From positions 1,855,131 through 1,919,130 of the forward strand of contig NZ_LJJB01000010.1 of the NCBI RefSeq assembly GCF_001420695.1: a stretch of 64,000 nt of DNA. Direction: 5' to 3'. Position 1 is the stretch's first letter. The number at the start of each line of letters is the position of its first letter. The notes under the pieces are model-generated. The model was not told the origin of the DNA. It saw only the letters and a list, made by a program, of their open reading frames with translations, and made no database searches. This DNA comes from Brevibacillus choshinensis. Lineage in GTDB: Bacteria > Bacillota > Bacilli > Brevibacillales > Brevibacillaceae. A program made the position numbers and the translations under genes. Below are positions 10,249 through 17,511 of the stretch, piece after piece.

Positions 10249-11994
10249 ATGAGGGTCTTGCTTGTACGTGTAAAAAACAGCTTGTTAGCTGTTTGCTTTC
10301 TACTATTGCTGATGCCCCCGTCATTTGCTGAAGCAGCCACCCATGTCGAGGTAGCAGTCGATCAGTTAAATATTCGCAGCGTTCCAGGAACAACCACCCA
10401 AATCGTCGGAACAGTCACGAAAGCTACACGACTGCCCATTCTGCAAGAACAAAAAGAGTGGACACAGGTGAAGCTCGCCAATGGAAAGACGGGTTGGATC
10501 AATAATAAGTATGTCAAAATGATTGAGGTTCCACAAATCAAATATGTAAAAAGCAATGTGGACATGCTGAATGTTCGGGCAGAACCGAATGCGACTGCCC
10601 AAATATTGCAGATTATCGATAAAAATGGCGTGTTTTTGCAAGTGAAAAAACAAGGGGATTGGGCGCAAATTAAGCTGTCTGACAAAGTAAGCGGCTGGGT
10701 AAATGTGCGCTTTTTGACGGAAACGGCAGCGCCTGCGCCAAAGCCAGTTCCAGCACCAGCACCAATGCCTGTACCAATCCCACAACCGGTTCCTATTCAG
10801 ACGGTGCCAGAAGTTCCTTCCTATCCTTCTGATGCTGGTATTGGGGCGGGTACCATTGAATTAACAGAAGGCTATGATGTGTACACGGCTCCAGACTTTT
10901 TGGGCACAGTGATCGGACAAGTTAGCGCAGGTACCATTATCAACCATTACGGATATGCAGGCGGTTGGTATACGATTAACTATAACGGCACCTACGCCTA
11001 CATTTATAAACCAATCGTACCGGAAGATCCAGGGCAGACACTGCCGATAGAAATACCCGTGACGACTACTCCAGATCCGGTACAACAAGAAGCGACGATT
11101 CGCGTGAAAAATGCGGATACCAATCTGAGGAGCGGTCCCGGAACAACATATCCGGTCGTGGGTAATGTACAGCCAGGTCAGATCTTCCCTATTGTACAAA
11201 CAGAGGGAGACTGGTATGTAATCCGCATGCCTGACAATTCTACAGCATACATCGCCGGTTGGATCGTAGATCGCATTCAGCCAGTCAACACTTTGCCACC
11301 GAGCGGAGGAGACACATCAGGCGTAGGATACAACAACGGCATGATCGGGAATGAAAAGGTGTACATTTACTCTACGCATAACCGAGAGTCTTGGCGAAAT
11401 ATTGCGCGAAATACGCAAGGAAGCTCCGTGGATGACCCGGAAATCAATATCACGCTGGTTGGAAAACGCTTGGGTGAGCTGTTGCAAGGCAAAGGTATTG
11501 AGTCTATGGTAAATCAGGACGACTTTGCTCAGAAGCTGGCGGAGCAAAATAAAAGCTACTCGATGTCCTACACGGAATCGTACAAAGCCGTCATGGCAGC
11601 AGCGACAACGAGCCCTAACCTGAAATACATTTTCGACATCCATCGGGATAGTGATGAGCCACGCAGCAAGGTTGCCCTTACGTTGAATGGGAAGACGTAT
11701 TCACGCGTTTTGTTTGTGATTGGAACTGCCAACCCGACCTATCTGGAAAACAAGAAGCTAGCGGAAAATCTGCATGCTCGCCTGGAAGCGACTTATCCTG
11801 GCTTGTCACGCGGAGTGATTCTGAAAGGGAAGAACGAAGGGAACGGCGTATACAATCAGTCTGTTTCCGAGGGAAGCCTGCTTTTGGAGTTCGGGGGAAC
11901 CAACAATACGCTAGAGGAATGCTACAATACGGCAGAGGCTTTTGCGGACGTGTTCGTCAACTACATGCTGGAATCACAAATTGCATTTAAGTAA
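10249..11994 (+). CDS. Secreted multi-SH3b protein with C-terminal SpoIIP-type amidase domain
   Basis: A 581-residue exported cell-wall protein. Residues 1-31 are a signal peptide ending near SFAEAA. Two SH3b domains follow (VDQLNIRSVPGTTTQIVG; VDMLNVRAEPNATAQILQ), then a proline-rich linker (repeated PVPAPAPMP-type), a third divergent SH3-like unit and a fourth clear SH3b (DTNLRSGPGTTYPVVG). The last 215 residues resemble SpoIIP: YIYSTHNRESW, YIFDIHRDSDEP and LLLEFGGTNNTLEECYNTAEA carry the expected His, His and Glu. SpoIIP proteins cut peptidoglycan during engulfment. Here SH3b wall-binding domains replace the usual N-terminal membrane anchor. The ATG at 10249 sits on an extended GAGGAGGGG purine tract; TTG 10258 is an alternative. 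Confidence 0.85.
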   Translation: MRVLLVRVKNSLLAVCFLLLLMPPSFAEAATHVEVAVDQLNIRSVPGTTTQIVGTVTKATRLPILQEQKEWTQVKLANGKTGWINNKYVKMIEVPQIKYVKSNVDMLNVRAEPNATAQILQIIDKNGVFLQVKKQGDWAQIKLSDKVSGWVNVRFLTETAAPAPKPVPAPAPMPVPIPQPVPIQTVPEVPSYPSDAGIGAGTIELTEGYDVYTAPDFLGTVIGQVSAGTIINHYGYAGGWYTINYNGTYAYIYKPIVPEDPGQTLPIEIPVTTTPDPVQQEATIRVKNADTNLRSGPGTTYPVVGNVQPGQIFPIVQTEGDWYVIRMPDNSTAYIAGWIVDRIQPVNTLPPSGGDTSGVGYNNGMIGNEKVYIYSTHNRESWRNIARNTQGSSVDDPEINITLVGKRLGELLQGKGIESMVNQDDFAQKLAEQNKSYSMSYTESYKAVMAAATTSPNLKYIFDIHRDSDEPRSKVALTLNGKTYSRVLFVIGTANPTYLENKKLAENLHARLEATYPGLSRGVILKGKNEGNGVYNQSVSEGSLLLEFGGTNNTLEECYNTAEAFADVFVNYMLESQIAFK

Positions 11995-12006
11995 GAACGA
12001 AGAACC

Positions 12007-12051
12007 AGCACGATTCCTTTCGCCTACAGTGCGAGGGAGTCGTGTTTTTTC
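12007..12051 (+). terminator. Terminator of the SH3b-SpoIIP gene
   Basis: CACGATTCC and GGAGTCGTG arms followed by TTTTTT. Confidence 0.85.
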
Positions 12052-12077
12052 TGTAACTACGAAACTGGGAGGTCTAC

Positions 12078-12932
12078 ATGTCAGAGAATCATCCAAATAA
12101 AGAACCTTTCACGAATGAGGAGCGGCACCAGCTGCAAGGTGACTGCGAAAGCTGCTTTGGCTTGTGCTGTGTGGCACTGCCTTTTGCAGCTTCTTCTGAC
12201 TTTGCCATCCATAAAGATGCCGGCAAGCCCTGTCGCAACTTACAATCTGACTTTCGGTGCAGCGTTCATACTAGCCTTAGAGAAATTGGCTTCCGAGGCT
12301 GCACGGTATATGACTGCTTTGGTGCGGGGCAAAAGGTTTCCCAAAGCACTTTTGAGGGACGCGACTGGCACCAGGCTCCGGAGTCGGCAAAGCAAATGTT
12401 TGATGTGTTTCCGATCATGTGGCAACTTCATGAGCTGCTCTGGTATTTGACGGAGGCACTGGCATTGGAATCAGCCAGTTCGATCCACGATTCTATCAGA
12501 GACGCCCTCGATGAGACGAAGAGACTCACTGATCTTAGCCCAGAAGCTCTCCTAAAGCTGGATATCGCCGTGCATCGATCAAGGGTCAATGAACTGCTCT
12601 TGCGGACGAGCGAACTCGTACGAGGAAAAGTCAGTCATCAGCAAAAAGGCAAGAAGACGTACGGCCGAGGAGCTGATCTTATCGGGGCAAAGCTCAAGGG
12701 AGCAGACCTCAGAGGGGCCAACTTGAGAGGAGCGTACCTAATTGCCGCTGATCTTCGAGGAGCTGATCTGCGGATGACGGACCTGATTGGGGCAGATTTC
12801 CGCGATACTGATCTGCGAGGAGCGGATCTGACCGAGTGCCTCTTTCTTACCCAAACCCAACTCAATGCTGCGAAAGGCGATGCTGACACGAAGCTTCCGC
12901 CGTCATTTACTCGCCCTCCGCACTGGAATTAA
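12078..12932 (+). CDS. Pentapeptide-repeat protein with cysteine-rich N-terminus
   Basis: A 284-residue protein. The C-terminal part (about residues 200-265) is a run of A(D/N)LxG pentapeptides ([19 protein letters not shown]..., [18 protein letters not shown]) predicted to form a right-handed quadrilateral beta helix. The N-terminal 85 residues contain clustered cysteines ([30 protein letters not shown]) that could bind metal. The middle is helical. Start ATG 12078 has a GGGAGG Shine-Dalgarno. Some pentapeptide proteins protect gyrase, but the repeat block here is short and nothing in the context supports that role. Function unknown. Confidence 0.85.
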   Translation: MSENHPNKEPFTNEERHQLQGDCESCFGLCCVALPFAASSDFAIHKDAGKPCRNLQSDFRCSVHTSLREIGFRGCTVYDCFGAGQKVSQSTFEGRDWHQAPESAKQMFDVFPIMWQLHELLWYLTEALALESASSIHDSIRDALDETKRLTDLSPEALLKLDIAVHRSRVNELLLRTSELVRGKVSHQQKGKKTYGRGADLIGAKLKGADLRGANLRGAYLIAADLRGADLRMTDLIGADFRDTDLRGADLTECLFLTQTQLNAAKGDADTKLPPSFTRPPHWN

Positions 12933-12967
12933 CCCTTATCTCGCATAAGGGTCTTTCTTTTTTTATA
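12931..12967 (+). terminator. Terminator of the pentapeptide-repeat gene
   Basis: AACCCTTAT and ATAAGGGT arms around CTCGC, then CTTTCTTTTTTTAT. The stem begins inside the stop codon. Confidence 0.88.
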
Positions 12968-12969
12968 AA

Positions 12970-13022
12970 TTGATTCCAATTCATTACCTATGTTATTATT
13001 TTGTTGTTGCAACATATATGTT
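12970..13022 (+). promoter_or_regulatory. Promoter and operator-like palindromes before the marR gene
   Basis: TTGATT, 18 bases, TATTAT form a plausible promoter. Just downstream two overlapping palindromes, TGTTGCAACA (13005-13014) and AACATATATGTT (13011-13022), are placed where a MarR-family repressor would be expected to bind. Confidence 0.5.
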
Positions 13023-13055
13023 ATGACATGTAATTTATGGGCAGGAGGGACCATT

Positions 13056-13481
13056 TTGAATCTAGATGATGCGGTAGGATTTTCGATAAATAACACGGGC
13101 CGCAGCTTAACGCGATTATTGACAAGCGAATTCAGTCATTTGGAAGTCACGCCTGAACAATGGTCGGTATTGAAACGTTTGGAGGAAGAAGACAGCATCA
13201 CGATAAAGGAGCTGAGTAGAAGGGTAGGGAAAGACCAAGCTAACGTGACGAGAATATCAGATCTGCTGGAACGCAAAGGATATCTGATCCGAAAGCCAAA
13301 TCCAGAAGATAAACGATCATCGTTGGTCTATCTGACAGAAGCAGGGAGAGAGATCACCAGCCAGCTGATCCCGATCGATGAAAAAGTCCATGAGATCGCG
13401 TTGCGAGGAATCTCTGAGCAGGAAATAGCGTTTCTGAAGCAAGTACTGTCAAAAATACGAGAGAACGTGAGCGCGGAATAG
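13056..13481 (+). CDS. MarR-family transcriptional regulator
   Basis: A 141-residue winged-helix regulator. It shows the MarR core: helical dimer ends, WSVLKRLEEEDSITIKELSRRVGKDQANVTRISDLLERKGYLIRK (recognition helix and wing entry) and PNPEDKRSSLVYLTEAG (wing). The TTG start at 13056 follows CAGGAGGG. The open frame extends upstream but lacks a ribosome site there. It lies 36 bases before an MFS transporter in the same direction. The usual pattern is a MarR repressor controlling its own operon and an efflux pump, and palindromes occur at its promoter. Confidence 0.9.
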   Translation: MNLDDAVGFSINNTGRSLTRLLTSEFSHLEVTPEQWSVLKRLEEEDSITIKELSRRVGKDQANVTRISDLLERKGYLIRKPNPEDKRSSLVYLTEAGREITSQLIPIDEKVHEIALRGISEQEIAFLKQVLSKIRENVSAE

Positions 13482-13517
13482 AGAGAGCTTGGTGCCGTGT
13501 GGATAGGAGAGATTCAC

Positions 13518-14726
13518 TTGCAAAAGCAGCCCCTATGGACCAGGGACTTTATCAAGATTTGTTTGAGCAGTTTGTTTTTGTTTATTACGTATTACGCGCT
13601 TTTCGCAACATTGCCTGTCTATATCATGGATACGTTGCGTGGGGGCGAGCAGGAAGTAGGCTTGGCCTTAACAGCTTTTATTATTGCAGCCGTTATCGTT
13701 CGGCCAATAGCCGGAAAATGGGTAGATGAGCTGGGCAAGAAAAAGGTGGCCATCTTGGCGTCGGCTTTGTTTATGGTTTCTACTTTTACATATTTCGGAG
13801 TAATCAGCCTCTTCTTTCTACTGGCTCTACGTTTTGTGCACGGACTGAGCTTTGGTTTTGCCACTACTGCCATGGCTGCCATCGCTACAGATCTCGTTCC
13901 TGAAGAACGAAAAGGAGAAGGAATCGGCTACTATGCACTTTTCATGAATTTGGCCATGGTAATCGGTCCGTTTGTCGGCCTGATGATCATGGACAAGTAC
14001 AGCTTCTCTGTATTGTGCATGCTGCTTTCCGTATTCGCTATTGTTTCCTTTGCATGTGGAGGCTTGACGAAGGTTCAGGAAGCTCAGGCAGCTGTGAAAA
14101 GGCAACATGGTAAGAAATTTCACTGGAAAAACTTCATTGAGCCAGGTGCTATGCCGATCTCGTTGACTGCCTGTCTCATGTCCTTTGCTTATAGTGGACT
14201 TCTAACTTTTATTCCTGTCTATGCAAAGGATATTGGAGCGTCAGAGGTATCCAGCTACTTTTTTGTTATTTATGCGATTATGATTGTATTGTCGCGTCCT
14301 TTTACCGGGAAGCTGTTTGACCGGCTGGGGGAGCATGTCGTGATCTATCCGAGCATCATTTTGTACGCCATTGGACTCGTGCTGCTCAGTCAGGCGCATG
14401 GTCCTGCCATGTTCCTCGTCGCCAGTGCGTTGATTGGCTTGGGCTATGGGAGCGTGTTTCCCAGCTTTCAAGCGATTGCGATCAAGTCATCTCCGACAGA
14501 GCGAAGAGGCTTGGCGACAGGTACCTACTATTTGTTGTTCGATCTAGGTATGGGGGTCGGATCGTTTGTGTTAGGGATCGTTGCTTCGTCCATGAATTTT
14601 AGCTCCATGTACATGATATCTTCTTTGATCGTTGCCTTTGCAGGTGTCGTTTATTACAGCCTGTATCATCGGGCGACCAGTAAAAAGCTGCGCAAGGAAA
14701 GTGAACGTCTGCAGTTTTCCGAGTGA
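13518..14726 (+). CDS. MFS transporter
   Basis: A 402-residue permease with 12 predicted membrane helices. It has a loop 2-3 motif resembling the MFS signature (RPIAGKWVDELGKKKVAILAS), a repeated half in the second six helices (RPFTGKLFDRLGEHVVIYPS), and a central basic loop (VKRQHGKKFHWKNF). It probably extrudes a toxic compound in exchange for protons; substrate unknown. I choose TTG 13518 (AGGAGA seven bases upstream) over GTG 13497. It is co-transcribed with the preceding marR gene. Confidence 0.9.
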   Translation: MQKQPLWTRDFIKICLSSLFLFITYYALFATLPVYIMDTLRGGEQEVGLALTAFIIAAVIVRPIAGKWVDELGKKKVAILASALFMVSTFTYFGVISLFFLLALRFVHGLSFGFATTAMAAIATDLVPEERKGEGIGYYALFMNLAMVIGPFVGLMIMDKYSFSVLCMLLSVFAIVSFACGGLTKVQEAQAAVKRQHGKKFHWKNFIEPGAMPISLTACLMSFAYSGLLTFIPVYAKDIGASEVSSYFFVIYAIMIVLSRPFTGKLFDRLGEHVVIYPSIILYAIGLVLLSQAHGPAMFLVASALIGLGYGSVFPSFQAIAIKSSPTERRGLATGTYYLLFDLGMGVGSFVLGIVASSMNFSSMYMISSLIVAFAGVVYYSLYHRATSKKLRKESERLQFSE

Positions 14727-14737
14727 GTGAAGGATAG

Positions 14738-14773
14738 TAGAGTTTCACCAAAACACGGTGGGGCTCTTTTTTG
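14738..14773 (+). terminator. Terminator of the marR-MFS operon
   Basis: GAGTTTCACC and GGTGGGGCTC arms (with G-U pairs), then TTTTTTG. Confidence 0.8.
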
Positions 14774-14775
14774 TA

Positions 14776-14826
14776 GAAAAAAAAGCGCTCGAAGCCACAC
14801 ACTTGTGGTGGAGAGCGCTTTTGAAA
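14776..14826 (-). terminator. Terminator of doxX
   Basis: Read on the minus strand, AAAAGCGCTC and GAGCGCTTTT arms enclose an inner CCAC/GTGG pair, followed by TTTTTT. It is back to back with the MFS terminator. Confidence 0.85.
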
Positions 14827-14832
14827 AGGATA

Positions 14833-15243
14833 TTACGCGATGTTCTTTTTGCCAAAGAGAGCGCCATCCAGGCTGTATTTAGAGCTGCCACTGATAGCGA
14901 GAGAGAGCGTCATAGCCAGCAAAGCCAGATCCAGCTCATAGCCGGCGCCCGCTTGTCCACTCAAGAAGCCAATAGAGAGTTTAGCTGTAAGAATGGCACC
15001 TACCATGATAACCACCATAACGGCCGAAAAAAGGCGAGTACCCAAGCCCAAAATCAGTGCAATCCCACCGATGAGTTCAAGGAAAGCGACAAAGTACGCA
15101 ATAAAAGCAGGAAGCCCCATTGTTCCAAAGAATCCGGCTACATTTCCCAAACCCATCTGGAACTTATCAATACCGTGGATGAGAAAAGTGAGACCAGCAA
15201 TCAAACGTAAAACGAGAGCACTCCATTCAAAACGTGTAGACAT
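14833..15243 (-). CDS. DoxX-family membrane protein
   Basis: A 136-residue protein with four predicted membrane helices and the DoxX pattern (LRLIAGLTFLIHGIDKFQMG; FVAFLELIGGIALILGLGTRL). In Bacillus, DoxX-like CatD works with CatE against catechol and quinone stress, and related DoxX proteins belong to thiol-stress complexes. The gene is divergent from an HxlR/DUF24 regulator, with a palindromic operator in between, which resembles the catDE-catR arrangement. The ATG at 15243 follows GGAGGT (read on the minus strand). The substrate is not shown by the sequence. Confidence 0.9.
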   Translation of the reverse strand: MSTRFEWSALVLRLIAGLTFLIHGIDKFQMGLGNVAGFFGTMGLPAFIAYFVAFLELIGGIALILGLGTRLFSAVMVVIMVGAILTAKLSIGFLSGQAGAGYELDLALLAMTLSLAISGSSKYSLDGALFGKKNIA

Positions 15244-15274
15244 GTATAAATACCTCCAAGAAGAAATTGATAGT

Positions 15275-15330
15275 AAGTAACAAGGTTACTTTTCGTTAGT
15301 TAGTGTATAATAATAAATGCGCTGGGTCAA
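15275..15330 (-). promoter_or_regulatory. doxX promoter with palindromic operator
   Basis: On the minus strand TTGACC (15325-15330), 17 bases, TACACT (15302-15307) form the promoter. A perfect 7+3+7 palindrome AAGTAAC-AAG-GTTACTT (15275-15291) lies at the start of the transcript, a classic repressor position, probably for the adjacent HxlR protein. Confidence 0.7.
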
Positions 15331-15373
15331 TGGTTGAAATTGTACAGTAATTGTCCAAATCCAATCATTCTTT

Positions 15374-15402
15374 TTGAAGGATTTACGAAAGAGCGTTATA
15401 CT
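15374..15402 (+). promoter_or_regulatory. Promoter of the HxlR regulator
   Basis: TTGAAG, 17 bases, TATACT, just upstream of the Shine-Dalgarno GAGGTGA. Confidence 0.65.
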
Positions 15403-15425
15403 GAAAGAAGAATGAGGTGATTCCT

Positions 15426-15788
15426 ATGAAACAGTCCTCTCTCTGTCCAAGATTTGAAAAAGGTATGCAGTTGCTAGGAAAACGATGGACAGGGCTAATC
15501 TTATATCAGTTGCTGGCGGGACCTCAGCGTTTCTGTGCGTTGGAAGGTGCTCTGCCTGTGAGCGGAAGGCTACTTTCTGAACGACTGAAAGATCTGGAGA
15601 AGGAAGGCCTTGTGCATCGACAAGTATATACGGATTCCGCTCCCGTTCGGGTGGAGTATTCTCTGACTGAAATGGGTCTTGCTCTGGAACCGGTGTTAAA
15701 AGGCATTGAGAATTGGGCCCAGACATGGATTGAATTAGATGCAGAAGAACCGGTAGGCTGTTGCGAAGAGAAAAGCTGTGATGAATAA
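15426..15788 (+). CDS. HxlR/DUF24-family transcriptional regulator
   Basis: A 120-residue winged-helix protein with the family core CPRFEKGMQLLGKRWTGLILYQLL, RFCALEGALPVSGRLLSERLKDLEKEGLVHR and a wing. Cys near residue 6 (SLCPRF) corresponds to the redox-sensing cysteine of YodB/CatR/HypR-type regulators. The C-terminus is also cysteine-rich (GCCEEKSC). The ATG at 15426 has GAGGTGA upstream. Divergent from doxX and likely its quinone- or electrophile-responsive repressor, by analogy with CatR; the sensing signal is inferred. Confidence 0.88.
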   Translation: MKQSSLCPRFEKGMQLLGKRWTGLILYQLLAGPQRFCALEGALPVSGRLLSERLKDLEKEGLVHRQVYTDSAPVRVEYSLTEMGLALEPVLKGIENWAQTWIELDAEEPVGCCEEKSCDE

Positions 15789-15800
15789 AAAAAGCTGTGA

Positions 15801-15872
15801 CCAATAAAAAAAGCGCCGGGATTACCCGACGCGTTCATAAATGAGCCCGGGACGGATAGACCGTTACCGGGC
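15801..15872 (-). terminator. Terminator hairpins after nagE
   Basis: On the minus strand, GCGTCGGG and CCCGGCGC arms (15813-15832) are followed by TTTTTTTATTGG. A second GC-rich hairpin, GCCCGG/CCGGGC with an inner ACGG/CCGT (15845-15872), precedes it. Confidence 0.8.
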
Positions 15873-15898
15873 AACTTTTGTTTTGCTTGGCGTTTGCT

Positions 15899-17338
15899 TT
15901 ACAGCTTCGTGATTTCGTCTTTCAAAAGCTCTGATTGAGTACCAAAGACTACCTGTACGCTACCTTTGCCGAGCTTCATGACACCAGCAGCACCGAGATC
16001 TTTCAAGCCTTTTTCATTCACGACCTTGTCGTCTTTGAGCACGAGGCGAAGACGAGTGATACACGCATCGACGTTGACGATGTTTTCTTTGCCGCCGATG
16101 AGGGTCAGTACTTTTTGTGCTTTTTCCTGCATGGTATTCGATCCTCCAGATGTGCTGACTTCTAGGTCGTCATCTTCGCGTCCTGGGGTCTTGATGTTCA
16201 TTTTCACAATCAAGATACGGAACAGGAAGTAGTAAACGACTGCGAACGCTAGACCAATCGGAATGATCAGCCATGCATTGGTGGAAAGCGGGAAGTTCAG
16301 TCCGTAGTCGATCAAGCCAGCCGAGAAACCAAAGCCGTGCTTGATCCCCATCGCAGTCACAATATAACCGGATATACCCGTCAAGATCGCGTGAATGACA
16401 TACAGCAAAGGTGCCGCAAACATGAACGCAAATTCGAGCGGTTCCGTAATCCCTGTCAGGAACGAGGCGAGAGCCGTACCGATAAACACAGATGCGATTG
16501 CTTTGCGCTTTTCCGGTTTCGCTGTGTGGATGATAGCGAAAGCAGCTGCAGGCAGTGCGAACATCATGATCGGGAAGAAGCCAGTCATAAACATACCAGC
16601 CGATTTGTCACCGGCAAAGAAACGATTCAGGTCACCGTGGACCACTTTTCCAGCTGCATCTGTAAAGTCACCGATTTGGAACCAAGCGATAGCATTTAGC
16701 ACGTGGTGGAGACCAAACGGAATGAGCAAACGGTTGAAGAATCCAAACAACCCGGCACCCACAGCGCCTAGACCCACGATCCAGTTACCCATGCTGGTTA
16801 GAGCGTCCTGGATAGGACCCCAAACGATCCCGAAGAGCAATCCGATGATAACCATACTAAGCGAAGTGATGATGGGTACGAAACGCTTTCCGCCGAAGAA
16901 GCCTAGCCACTCGGGGAGCTTGATATTGTGGTAACGGTTGTAGCAGTAAGCAGCTACACCACCTGCGAGGATACCGCCGAGAACACCCATGTTCAGCTTC
17001 GCGTCGTCTGCGATAAAAGGCATAGCAGCAGGTACTTTGGACAGGACGGCAGTCAGTACCATGTAGGCGATCACAGCTGCCAAGGCGGCTACGGCGTCAC
17101 CTGCCAGACCGATTGCAACACCGACGGCGAAAATCAAAGATAAGTTATCGAAAATAGCAGATCCGCCAGCGAGCAGGAAAGGCGCGATGTACTGGTTCAG
17201 GAAACCACCAACAGCTGATCCCAGGTGAAACTCGGTTTCGTAGTTGATGGCACCGAAGCGGAGCAAAAGCGCTGCGGCCGGCAACGTGGCGACTGGGAGC
17301 ATCAGGGCTTTCCCAATCTTTTGCAGAAAGGCGAGCAT
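15899..17338 (-). CDS. nagE: PTS N-acetylglucosamine-type EIICB permease
   Basis: Imports and phosphorylates a hexose, most likely N-acetylglucosamine. The 479-residue protein has an EIIC domain of about 10 membrane segments (from LQKIGKALMLPVATLPAAALL) and a C-terminal EIIB domain with the phosphorylated cysteine in NVDACITRLR. IPFGLHHVLNAIAWFQIG and KHGFGFSAGLIDYGLNF are closer to NagE/NagP than to PtsG. No EIIA domain is fused; the EIIA is the separate crr product. The ATG at 17338 has an excellent CCAAGGAGGT. It is the last gene of the PTS locus, but a cre site and a hairpin upstream suggest it can be controlled on its own. Confidence 0.92.
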   Translation of the reverse strand: MLAFLQKIGKALMLPVATLPAAALLLRFGAINYETEFHLGSAVGGFLNQYIAPFLLAGGSAIFDNLSLIFAVGVAIGLAGDAVAALAAVIAYMVLTAVLSKVPAAMPFIADDAKLNMGVLGGILAGGVAAYCYNRYHNIKLPEWLGFFGGKRFVPIITSLSMVIIGLLFGIVWGPIQDALTSMGNWIVGLGAVGAGLFGFFNRLLIPFGLHHVLNAIAWFQIGDFTDAAGKVVHGDLNRFFAGDKSAGMFMTGFFPIMMFALPAAAFAIIHTAKPEKRKAIASVFIGTALASFLTGITEPLEFAFMFAAPLLYVIHAILTGISGYIVTAMGIKHGFGFSAGLIDYGLNFPLSTNAWLIIPIGLAFAVVYYFLFRILIVKMNIKTPGREDDDLEVSTSGGSNTMQEKAQKVLTLIGGKENIVNVDACITRLRLVLKDDKVVNEKGLKDLGAAGVMKLGKGSVQVVFGTQSELLKDEITKL

Positions 17339-17450
17339 AAGAAAAACCTCCTTGGAATGAGATGTATATCAGCAAGTCGTTCTCCGGATGAAAGGCAGAG
17401 GATGAGGGCACGAAGAATGGCCCGGAGATGACTATTCTGATCAATTATTT

Positions 17451-17464
17451 TGAAATCGCTTACA
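17451..17464 (-). promoter_or_regulatory. Catabolite-responsive element (cre) upstream of nagE
   Basis: TGAAATCGCTTACA on the plus strand (TGTAAGCGATTTCA on the minus strand) matches the CcpA consensus TGWAANCGNTNWCA at every defined position. It is 113 bases before the nagE start. Confidence 0.8.
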
Positions 17465-17469
17465 AGCGG

Positions 17470-17511
17470 GAGAGAAAAACAACAACAAAACAGTCAGTCT
17501 GCTTTGTTGTT
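17470..17511 (-). terminator. Hairpin overlapping the end of ptsI
   Basis: On the minus strand, AACAACAAAGCAG and CTGTTTTGTTGTT (13-base arms, one G-U) enclose ACTGA, which contains the ptsI stop codon. A GTTTTTCTC tail follows. The stem is A/U-rich, so it may be a weak terminator or attenuator between ptsI and nagE. Confidence 0.5.

Noticed and set aside
14758-15210. 150-codon plus-strand frame opposite doxX
   Set aside because: Begins in the MFS terminator and runs antisense to a clear DoxX protein; no ribosome site.
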